DNA from: Trachelipus rathkii
Taxonomy: Eukaryota > Arthropoda > Malacostraca > Isopoda > Trachelipodidae
Assembly (NCBI GenBank): GCA_015478945.1
Contig: JABUQX010088016.1
Location: forward strand, 1 to 30,082
Length of the DNA stretch: 30,082 nucleotides
Direction: 5' to 3'
Shown one piece after another: positions 1-9,062 of this stretch. The notes under the pieces were generated by a model, which saw only the letters and a program-made list of their open reading frames with translations, was not told where the DNA came from and did not search any database. Positions within the stretch are counted from its first letter, which is position 1. Each line of letters starts with the position of its first letter. The position numbers and the translations under genes are program-made.

Positions 1-111
1 CCAGCAGAATATAATGCATTTTTTAATCGTATATAATGTACATCATATAAAATTTTATCATCATTATAATAAATAAACAAAATCTTACTATTAATAAATT
101 TTATTATAATG

Positions 112-207
112 CAAACACAGCTACAACACATCAACACAAACAACACACAACACACACACACAACAAACACACACACACACACGACAACACACACTATCAC
201 ACACACA

Positions 208-210
<3 letters not shown>
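112..210. repeat. Degenerate CA/AAC microsatellite
   Basis: The plus strand is almost entirely A and C here, as CA dinucleotides broken by AAC, ACG and ACT interruptions. It passes directly into a pure TA run at 211-240. Such compound CA/TA microsatellites are ordinary in invertebrate genomes. The interruptions are single-base changes, consistent with decay or read error. No unit is long enough, and no spacers are present, for a CRISPR array. Confidence 0.85.
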
Positions 211-243
<33 letters not shown>

Positions 244-960
244 GTATATATATATATAAGTTATAAAAGCTATATATATTAATAATATATATATATAGAT
301 GTAGTAATATATACTAATATAGCGTTATATTGCGTATATATATGCCGATATATATATATATATATATATGCCATATAAATATATAATATATATATATATA
401 TATATATTATATCCTATAAATATATATACATAGTATATATTAATATGATAATATTAAGATATTAAGTATTATTAATACGTATTATAAAATATAAATGATT
501 TGTTTTGTGTAGATTTATTAGAATATGTTATTACCTCGTGAGTATATATATATTATATATAAGTATTATAATAATATATATTACTATTTTATTATATAGA
601 ATACTATATATAACTGATAACAATCATAGATATAGTCATGTCATAATATATATATAAGTTATATAACTTATTTATGTATATGTTTATTTATTATATTGCA
701 TATAATATTTAAACTAAGGTACTTGTTTCACGTATTTATATATTCATAGAGTATTATAATATATAGATTATTATATTTATTTTTCTATATCTTATATATT
801 AGCATATTAATACTTATACTTGAATTATTATTATTACTGTAACTTAGAGCTTAATGATATTATGATTATGATCAAAACAAGGAATAATAACGTTGAGTTA
901 TTATATATATATTTAATTTACCATATATAATATATATTACATATTTCGACTTATTAGCTA
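211..960. repeat. TA-rich low-complexity desert
   Basis: Interrupted TA dinucleotide arrays (pure runs at 211-240 and around 352-370 and 386-406) lie in sequence that is almost all A and T. No open frame or RNA fold other than trivial TA self-complementarity can be supported. I see nothing else in it. Confidence 0.8.
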
Positions 961-998
961 AAATTTTAGCCTTTACTTATAATTCATGAGAGGCGAGA

Positions 999-1042
999 CT
1001 TGCCTAGCAAGCATCGTCGTGCTACTACGGCTTCTAGCACGA
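999..1042. other. Two adjacent perfect hairpins
   Basis: CTTGC (999-1003) pairs with GCAAG (1007-1011) across a 3-base loop. Immediately after it, TCGTGCTA (1017-1024) pairs with TAGCACGA (1035-1042) across a 10-base loop. Both stems are perfect and GC-containing in an AT-rich setting. The stems are too short for a microRNA precursor and no flanking gene is seen. The function is unknown; chance is possible for the 5-bp stem but less so for the 8-bp stem. Confidence 0.5.
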
Positions 1043-2218
1043 TAGTTTGAACATTTTAGAACGACTCAGAACTTATTGCAATGTTCATCACATGTTTTCG
1101 GAACATAATAATAATGTCAATAAGTGTCTTGTTTGAGTGCAGAGAGGAAAGTTGGTTCAAGGGGTATACATGACTTTATTTACATAATAGCTCAATGATA
1201 AAAGATTATGCAAAATTGAAACGGAAAAAAAGGGAAGAAATAGCCGCTAACAAATAATGCTTTTAACACACATTTACTAAGTTTTAAGTTTATTTACAAT
1301 AAAATTTTAAGACTAGAGACTATAATACGTGAATCCGTGCCAGCCAGAGTGGAGCGATGGAGGGGAAACAGGAGCTGGATATTTTGGTAGTATACGATTC
1401 TATTGGAAATAAATCGTTCATCAACTCTTTTCGGAAATATATTTGTTTTATTACGACACCTTTCTCGAATCTATTTTTAATAAATGATTTGAGATTAATA
1501 TGGAGAGCTTTTATAGAATAAAACATAATAATCATCTTTATGTTATATATTCAAAAAAATAAAAAATAAGTTAAACATACACACATAAATTTATTAGTAT
1601 ATTACTAATATAGATAGTAGTTAATTTAATATCTATAATAATATATATAAATATTTAAAATAAATATATTACTAAATCTCTATATCTTAACTTATAAAAG
1701 TATTTATAATAACATAAAAATTAAAAATAATAATCACGAATATAGGTTTTGACCTAGTAGATATAAATGTAGATAGTTATTGTATAAATTTATATTATTT
1801 AAATAAAGTTTAAATATATATGTATAGGATTATAATGATTATATATTAGTATCTCAATACATATAATTAGAATAATATATAAGACTATTTGTATACATTA
1901 GAAAAATATTTTAATAGGGAAGAATCACTGTTAAATGATTTAAAAAAATAAATTAATAAATTTTCTAATTGACAAATATTTTAGATGATAATATTTATAT
2001 TTTTTGCAATATAGAAAGTTTTCAATCTTTCTAACATATTAATCATAGTATTATATACTAATAGTACTATATATACTTATTATATATATAATGAGTTAAT
2101 AATATATGATAATATACTATACTACGCTCTGCTTTTAATAGGGAATGTCTATTTTGATACAAAATTGTCTTTATATCGTAAATTAAATTATACTATAATA
2201 TATAATATATCTTTAGAT
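1043..2218. other. AT-rich sequence without a recognisable gene
   Basis: From 1043 to about 1560 the sequence is mixed, with a 71-codon minus-strand open frame (1320-1535) that shows no recognisable motif. From 1560 on it is AT-rich with scattered short TA runs. I find no coding, RNA or mobile-element signal. Confidence 0.6.
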
Positions 2219-2236
2219 GAGAGAGAGAAGAGAGAG
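2219..2236. repeat. Short GA microsatellite
   Basis: An imperfect GA run with one extra A, set in AT-rich sequence. A similar GA tract type recurs at 7567, 13728 and 26290. Confidence 0.8.
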
Positions 2237-2579
2237 TAGAACACGAGTAAGTAAAGCGAAGTTACTAGATGTCGCCACTCACCGAGGGATATAATATATA
2301 TATACTAGGTAATGTAGTATATATAGTAGTATTCATAGTTTCCTCCATATACCATTATATAAATTAATATATAATATTCTATTACTATATATATATAATA
2401 ATACACTCTATTTATAACTATATTTAATTCATACATCATATTGCGAGTGATGTTTGAATAACTGTATCTACCCTATTTATATAATCGCCTTAATACATGT
2501 CACCTAAGCTACACGTATATATATATGCGTAGTAACTATCTATTAGTAACTGTAATATGACTACAAGTTATCATTATTA

Positions 2580-3200
2580 GTACTAACCTACTACTGAGTA
2601 GTAATATATAGTATATATTATAATATACATATATAATATATATATATATAATATATATATATAATATATATATATATATTAATGCCGTTTAATATTTATA
2701 TAATAAATATATATAATATAATTAATATTAGTATATATATTTATATATATATTAATATATATTATATATATTAATAATACTATATATATATAATTTTATA
2801 TATTAATATAATATACTATATATATATATAGTATATATATTTATAATATACTAATAATAATTATTAATAGATATATAGTGATATTATATTATATATATAT
2901 TTAATATACCTATATATACCTATATATATAGAATATTATTTATATATATATATAATATATATATATAATTATATACATATTATATATATATAATTATATA
3001 ATATGTTTATTTATATATATTATATATATATTTATATAAGTATATATAATATATTATATATACTTATATATATTTATATATATATATATATAAAATTTTA
3101 TATAATTATATATATTATTATATATTAAATATATATACGGTATATATATATAATATTATTATAATATTATATATATAATATATATTATAATATAATTATT
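2580..3200. repeat. Dense TA array block
   Basis: About 600 bases of interrupted TA runs with TAA and TTA breaks, almost free of G and C. They are self-complementary and may form cruciform structures, which also makes them prone to assembly and slippage error. The block ends shortly before GC-rich repeat copy 1. Confidence 0.85.
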
Positions 3201-3317
3201 TTTTAGGTAATATTAAAATAAATTATTTAAAAGTAAAATGATAGACAAAATTTTTAAGAACAATGTAGCTCGAGCATTAAACAGGATATATTTAATATAA
3301 CATATATACTTTATACT

Positions 3318-3560
3318 GAAGGGGACAGAGGTGTGAAGGAAACTAGTTTCATTAACCGGTAGGGGATGGGTCGGAGAACCCCTGCTGATCCATGAACCGA
3401 CATATACTAATAGACTACAAGAAGCGGGGGTTCCGTGAGACCATCCTCACGGTAAGGGGGGATTAGTCCCCCCGTCGTCCACACGGAGGTCCAAAGAGAC
3501 CTCTGATCCGACTTCACCTGCCTGATACTTTATGGCGGTTTACTTCTAGGGTATTCCTTT
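3318..3560 (+). repeat. GC-rich dispersed repeat, copy 1
   Basis: This GC-rich block stands out sharply from its AT-rich surroundings. By eye it aligns with the block at 21669-21915 in the same orientation. Shared landmarks in order are a CGGAG..AACCCC segment near 3373-3386, an AAG..CGGGGG segment near 3420-3430, GAGACC.TCC.C then AGGGGGGA..TAGTCC near 3438-3470, a CGACTT segment near 3510, and GGCGGTYTACTTC at about 3534-3546. It is followed by an A-rich stretch (3565-3575 and beyond). It lacks the GGCTCGAGCC head of copies 3 and 5, so it is probably truncated at its 5' end. The class is unknown: an A-rich 3' end suggests a SINE-like retroposon, but no tRNA promoter boxes are evident. Confidence 0.6.
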
Positions 3561-3819
3561 TATTAAAAAAAAAATTATTTATTGATACTTATCATATATA
3601 TGTGATATTCAAATAGAAAAAAAATAAAAAAATAAAAAAGTAAATAAAAAGTTATTAAACCGAACATTGTACTGTCGGCTTCAGTGTGCGGTGGGCCTAG
3701 GTGGTTGATATGAGCAGTTTCGTGTGGAGAATAAGAAATGATTTTGTGCTGGTTGTGGTGTTCTGAGGTCAGACGGTAACTAGAGAGAGGCTGTGATGGA
3801 ATGGATTGGGAAAAGCCGA

Positions 3820-3988
3820 GGGAAAAGTTTTCTTATATTTAAATGGATTTTTATTTGTTTAGAGATTTATCTTTTTATTCTAATCTTTGTCCTAAATTTA
3901 GGATTTTAGTTTGACAAAAAAAATCGTGTTCGGAAAGTATTAACTAAAAACAAATGAAATCCATTTAAATAGTAAGATAACTTTTCCC
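3820..3988. mobile_element. Foldback (MITE-like) element with long inverted arms
   Basis: The left arm (3820-3862) begins GGGAAAAGTTTTCTTAT and contains ATTTAAATGGATTT. The right arm (3946-3988) is its reverse complement with about five differences. Between them, at 3891-3902, is the perfect palindrome CCTAAATTTAGG, so the unit is symmetric about its centre. At about 170 bp with no coding capacity, it has the form of a foldback or miniature inverted-repeat element. Partial complementarity appears to continue a little outside both arms (AAAAGC...GGGAAAAG on the left, CTTTTCCC...GGTCGCTTTT on the right). A flanking target duplication cannot be assigned with confidence. Confidence 0.6.
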
Positions 3989-4380
3989 TTTTGGTCGCTT
4001 TTTTTTCTCTAGTACCATGTGCCATTTTCCATCAGCTTTTATTTTTCTCTCGCTCCTCTGTTGTTTTTCTGTTAGGTCTTTCTTTAAATTTTTCTCTATT
4101 GTTGGAATGGCGCTCAACTTTGTTATCATGTTTATTGGTTGGGACCTTAGGCTGTAATGGTGTTATGTTCTTACTTGCTAATTGAATTTAGTCTTCTTCG
4201 CGTTTAAATATTGGAAAAAGCTGTTAAAGATAACACCAAGCTACTGTTGATAATATTAAAGAGAAGAACGATTCCTTCTTCGCCTTTTGTTTATGGCAAC
4301 TCAATGAGGTTATTTTAAATATATAAAAGTCTTTGTTACTTACATTTAATTATACGTTACTACATCTATTCGTAAATGAA
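3989..4380. other. Unassigned mixed-composition sequence
   Basis: T-rich sequence with a 64-codon plus-strand open frame (3991-4185) of hydrophobic residues. It starts inside a poly-T/TC tract and has no recognisable domain, so it is not called a gene. Nothing else is seen. Confidence 0.5.
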
Positions 4381-4388
4381 TAGTAAAG

Positions 4389-4645
4389 ATTATATATATA
4401 TATATATATTATATATATATATATATTATTATTATATATATTATATATAAATTATATTATATAATATATATATATATATATTATGTTATATATATATATT
4501 TATATTATATATTATATATATATTATTTTATTATATATTTTATGTAATTATATTATTTATATTATTATATATATATATTATTTATATATATTATATATAT
4601 ATATATTATTTAAATACGTTATATATATATTATATATTATAATTT
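4389..4645. repeat. TA array block
   Basis: Interrupted TA runs with TTA and ATT breaks. A 62-codon open frame of Tyr, Ile and Leu runs through it only because TA repeats encode Tyr-Ile in every frame; it is not a gene. Confidence 0.85.
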
Positions 4646-5380
4646 TTAATTTTATATGTATTTATAAGTAAAATAAATTATTAAGCTGGAGCAATTATTG
4701 ATATTATATTATATGTATATATGGACCTATTTTCCTCGTATAGGTCCTTATCTAGATCTAATGTAGTATAATATATAGCATGTTTAGCTTGATCTTTTAG
4801 GATGAGGTTGGTATAAAAGTTTTTTATTAATATATTAATAAGCAAACTGTATAATAAAAATATATATATAATTCGTATTTTTAGTATTTATTTAGTTCTG
4901 TTCATAACTGTGGTAGCTGTGAAAGTGGATAAATGGGTTTGATTTTTTCTGTTAAAGGATTGAACAGGTTAAACGGTGTATAATTAATGTTCTGATAGAG
5001 CTTTTCCCCGGAATAACTTAAGTGTATTAGTTAATAGAGTATTGGATATTAGAAATATACTATTCTCTGTTTTATATATATATGCAAATTATCACTAGAG
5101 AAGGATATATGTATGTGTTTTGAAGTATATCAGTGGAATGATTAATAGGTGTGCTTTAGTATAGAGTTAATCCGATACTTTTTTGTTCTATTTTTCGTAT
5201 GGATAATATGGGAGGAAGTATTGATAGATGAGGTTGAATGTTGATGAAATTTTTGGATATGAACTCTCGAATCATCCTGATTATATGAATACTTATTTCG
5301 CTGCTATTGACTCAAGGTTCTTAATTTTTTTATTAAGTGTTTTTAATTAATTATTCATTATCGGTAATATGTTATTATTT
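4646..5380. other. Gene-free interval
   Basis: AT-rich sequence of normal complexity with mild G and T bias on the plus strand, stop codons in all frames and no recognisable motif. Nothing further is seen. Confidence 0.5.
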
Positions 5381-5384
5381 GTAT

Positions 5385-5442
5385 TATATATATAAATATA
5401 TTAAATATATATATATTATGTTATAGTTATATATAATATATA

Positions 5443-5496
<54 letters not shown>

Positions 5497-5615
5497 TATA
5501 TATATATATATATAATAATATATATACTATATATATATATATATATACCTAAATTATTTTGAGGACCATGGTTTACTTAAGTTCCTATATATATATATAT
5601 ATACTATATATATAT

Positions 5616-5691
<76 letters not shown>

Positions 5692-5735
5692 TATACTATA
5701 ATATAGTATATATATATATATTAATATTATATATG
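5385..5735. repeat. Long TA array block
   Basis: Includes near-pure TA tracts at about 5446-5482, 5530-5547 and 5622-5685. A short unique insert lies near 5548-5588. The apparent Tyr-Ile open frames over it are artefacts of the dinucleotide. Confidence 0.88.
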
Positions 5736-5739
5736 ATAA

Positions 5740-5844
5740 GGCCAGCCTCTATAAGAAGAGCCACAATCCATATCTCAAAACTACAAACAGCTACCTTAAA
5801 AAGGAAAACATTGCTGGAATCCTGGCAAAATTTTACCGAGGAAA

Positions 5845-5888
<44 letters not shown>
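5740..5888 (+). mobile_element. Possible retroposed 3' end with poly(A)
   Basis: A roughly 105-bp non-repetitive stretch (5740-5847) runs directly into an uninterrupted run of 41 A (5848-5888). A long pure poly(A) after unique sequence is the signature of target-primed reverse transcription, either of a non-LTR element or of an mRNA copied in trans. The stretch is open in two plus-strand frames (one containing LLESWQNFTEET, another KENIAGILAKFYRGN). I do not recognise either with certainty. It could be part of the same retroelement as the fragment at 6055-6300, interrupted by a later insertion. Expansion of a simple A run is the alternative. Confidence 0.4.
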
Positions 5889-5889
<1 letters not shown>

Positions 5890-6054
5890 ATATCTTCAAA
5901 TCAAAGAAAATTCTTAAAAGAATAAACACATTTTGGAATCTCTTGTAAATTTTTTGGTTCGGGAATGGTAAAAAAAAAAAAATTAAACCATAAAATTGGC
6001 TATTTTTTTGGGGGAGGTGCTGGACATAGTATATATAATGATCATTAAACACAC

Positions 6055-6300
6055 TCACACCCAATTAACCCAAGCATGTCCACCTAATATTACTAGCACA
6101 GAGGAAACTTTGGATTGCCAAACTCGGATAATGCTGTCTCGACTACACTCTGGCCACCACCCCTCCCTCCTGGAATACAAATCTAAACATCTTAATGACC
6201 CCCCTCCCCGGAGTGGGGGTGCTTGGCTGAAAAGTAGGTTATGGGACTGGAAAAATAAAAATCTGTCCATTGGCGTGCGAGTTACCCTTGGGGGTTATTA
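6055..6300 (+). pseudogene. Remnant of non-LTR retrotransposon ORF2 C-terminus
   Basis: The frame from about 6100 reads ...EETLDCQTRIM then LSRLHSGHHPSLLEYK (6134-6181). This resembles the conserved stretch near the C-terminus of ORF2 proteins of jockey- and I-like elements, where a (T/R)xxLxxLRSGH.xxLxxY segment precedes a cysteine-histidine cluster. At about 6199-6231 the expected continuation appears in a different frame as PPSPEWGCLAEK, where a C-x2-C pair would be expected; one cysteine is replaced by Trp. A further shift returns to LWDWKN (6239-6256). Two frame changes within 60 bases and the missing upstream reverse transcriptase domain mark a dead fragment. The family-level match is from memory of the motif and not from a search. 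Confidence 0.5.
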
Positions 6301-6543
6301 TTAATATTTATTTATTAGAAATAAAGTTAAACATCTATCAGGCTACTTAAACATTTTTCTTGTTAAAAGCTCCCAAAGTAGGGGGTTCACTCTAATTCAT
6401 ATTCTCATCCATCATATTGTATATTAATTTTTTTTCCTTCTTTGTTTCACTTTTTTGTTTGAGAATCATTTACTACTCATAAATTTTACGAAGGAATTCA
6501 TGTATTCCTTTTCGCTGTCTGCAATTTGTTGTTTTTGGTTATT

Positions 6544-6544
<1 letters not shown>

Positions 6545-6581
<37 letters not shown>

Positions 6582-6640
6582 GCCATATTTCCGCACTAAA
6601 AATTGGAACCAGCACATCTCACAGCAGTGTAGTTCGCTAG
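6545..6640 (-). mobile_element. Possible minus-strand retroposed 3' end (poly-T, 35 bases)
   Basis: An uninterrupted run of 35 T (6545-6579) is followed by unique sequence on its right. Read on the minus strand this is unique sequence ending in poly(A), again the form of a retroposed transcript. The unique side (6580 to about 6715) has no recognisable coding content. The plus-strand open frame across it is simply poly-Phe and is not a gene. Alternatively it is a plain T homopolymer. Confidence 0.35.
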
Positions 6641-6719
6641 GATTTCCCTGGTGCTGTGGTGTGTTACTTGAAGATATTAGATTTTTGTGAGCTTTCGCTT
6701 CTAGTAGCTGACCTCATTT

Positions 6720-7190
6720 GATATATATATATATATATTAGTATTAATTTATATTATATATATATTATTAATAATCTGTGCTAGGACTAGTATTAATATA
6801 ATATATATATCCACTAATATAAGTAGACGGTGTACTTATATTTAATTTCATATTCTACTAATATATATGTATTTATTACTAGTAGACTCTTCTTTTGGTA
6901 GTACTTATTCATTAATTTATTTTTCAGATTATCATATATTTTCAAAATTTCTTATAATATATTTACATATTTTATGTCGGTTATTATATATATATATAGT
7001 GGGAATTATATATATTTATAATATATAATATATATATAATATATTATGATTGTATACTTTCTATGTAAGTTATTAGATCTTAGTGTATTATATATTAATT
7101 ATATTATGTATATTTATTACTATGATATTGTGGCTTATAATTCTTTAATTTATATTTTGATGTTTAATTTATTATTATATATAATACGAC
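6720..7190. repeat. TA-rich block
   Basis: A pure TA run near 6721-6739 and several shorter runs between 6985 and 7050, in sequence that is almost entirely A and T. No gene is seen. Confidence 0.75.
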
Positions 7191-7566
7191 AAGGTAGTGG
7201 TCGTTCATGGAGGTTAGTGTAGTTATTTTAAGAAGTTTTATCAAGCAGCCATTATTTTTAAAATTCAAATTGAAACTTGAAAGATGTTTTCAATTCGTAC
7301 TTCAAGAGTATTGTAATTGAAGGATTATATATTTAAAGCGATGATAGGGTGTTAAAAAGTATCCATGGACGACTTATCATAAGCCTTCATAAATTATTTT
7401 CTATAGTTCATATTTTGCATTATATGTCTCTGTATTAATTCTATAATTTTTGCAAACTGCATTAAAGAAGTTTGACGCTGTGTTTTCAGATAAGATACCC
7501 TGTCATGAAAAGCACTCTACAACAATCTTTTAAAATAAATATATATATCGTTTAACGAAGAAAAAG
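7191..7566. other. Gene-free interval
   Basis: Mixed AT-rich sequence with stops in every frame. No recognisable motif. Confidence 0.5.
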
Positions 7567-7629
7567 ATGAGAGGAGAAGAGAGAAGAGAGAGAGCGAGAG
7601 ATTGTGAGACAGAGTGAGAGAGAGAGACG
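7567..7629. repeat. GA microsatellite
   Basis: An imperfect GA tract with GC, TT and TG interruptions; the plus strand is nearly all purine. Polypurine tracts of this kind can form triplex DNA, but no adjacent gene is seen. Confidence 0.85.
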
Positions 7630-8438
7630 ATTGTAGTTTAATTCTACAGCTCTGATTTGTAATTTTTAAAAAAATGTTCTGTTTTTTTTTTTAATAGTAC
7701 AGTATTGCGACATTTATTGACATACTTTATTTATTTGTATGATATTTAATTCGTTTCTGTAGGAAGAATTTGAATCCTTATGTTTGACTGCGACTTAATT
7801 AGAACGGCGAACATATTTTTTAATTAGCTTGTGTAGTTGTACTCAGACGTCGATATCTATTGCTCCAGTCGGACAGCTTGATCTAGACGAGGTTCTTGGC
7901 TGAGTATTTACTAATTCCTGTGAATTATACATTATTAGTTATAGCCTTGTTTATCCTATTCATAGCTTTCATTATAAATTAAAGTTTCTTTTATATATTG
8001 GTCTGGATGCCGCATATAGGGGTTGGATACTTCTGGTATATTTTACAGAAGAAAGGGATCCGAAGATGTGTTGGGCATTATAATTGCCAGTTAAAGTAAA
8101 TTTGAATATGTTTCAGGTCTTCGCCTCTATACTTTTAAGTTCAGATCCCAGAGAAAGGGTTATGGTTTTTGTTGGAGATAGCTGTTTGAATTTTGGTGAA
8201 AGTTTACTTGGGGTTGTAAATATTTGACAGGTGTGCGTCAATTTTATAAAAAGATGGGGAAGAAGGGGAATAAAAAGAAATAAGAATATAAGATATACAT
8301 ATTTTAAATAATTCAGGTTTCCTTAAGTTACGATTAAAGAAGTATATTTAGTTGGTGGTATTTTTTCTATCTCTCTATGTAATTATTTCAATTAGGACTG
8401 TACTTTCATTTTTAACTTAATTTAAATTAATATAAGAA
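7630..8438. other. Gene-free interval with G over C bias
   Basis: Normal-complexity AT-rich sequence. In 8161-8220 I count about 18 G against 2 C on the plus strand, an early part of the composition bias that dominates up to about 18.7 kb. No gene is recognised. Confidence 0.5.
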
Positions 8439-8600
8439 TGACACACACACACACACACACTTCACAGCACATGGGTTGCCGCAGGAGTTTGCCTCATTGT
8501 CTGCCAGGTCACAGCAACACATACACCCTCCACACACACACATCGATGTGATGGTTTGCACACACCATGCACCCATATCACCACACTTGCCTACTATGCG
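8439..8600. repeat. CA microsatellite and CA-rich flank
   Basis: A pure CA array (about 8441-8460) is followed by a CA-enriched stretch containing several CACACAC and ACACCC clusters up to about 8590. The cluster is probably one decayed CA array with an insertion of mixed sequence at 8461-8510. No protein motif is seen in either strand. Confidence 0.75.
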
Positions 8601-8799
8601 GAGGCCCCTTTAGGGTCACCGTTCGACTAATGTTCCGTTTTTGTTGCGTTTTCTGGTGGTGATTGATTTTGTTTTGTGCTAAGTTTGACAAACTATCTTG
8701 ACTCTTTATTTCATCTTTATATTTATTTATATTTTTTCCGAGGTTGATTGAGTTGGGTGTTTTTATTGCCACGGGTTTCACTATATTATATAGGGTAGT

Positions 8800-9062
8800 T
8801 GTTACTTTGCTAATATTGGGTGAGCATTTTTTTATGGCAGCCCATATATACTATAGTATAGATATATAAGGATAGGTATTTATTAATTACTATTAGATTT
8901 GTTGATAGTTTATATTATATATTATGAGTTATATTAGTAGATATGTGGTACAGTTCTATCACTTTATTTTTGTTGGTATTTTTTCGTCGTTGGTATTTGA
9001 TATTATGTTCTATAGGTAGTTATATATATATACGTTTTCTATATATATATATATATATATTT
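8800..9062. repeat. TA-rich interval ending in a TA array
   Basis: Short TA runs between 8840 and 9030 and a clean TA run at 9041-9060. Confidence 0.7.

Noticed and set aside
112..210. Regular CA-rich repeats as a CRISPR-like array
   Set aside because: The units are dinucleotides without distinct spacers, and the genome appears eukaryotic.
4483..5849. Tyr/Ile-rich open frames
   Set aside because: They are translations of TA dinucleotide arrays, which lack stops in the TAT-ATA phase and give YIYIYI in every frame. There is no independent coding signal.
6455..6640. Open frame with a long Phe run
   Set aside because: It depends on the 35-base T homopolymer. The flanking residues show no domain.
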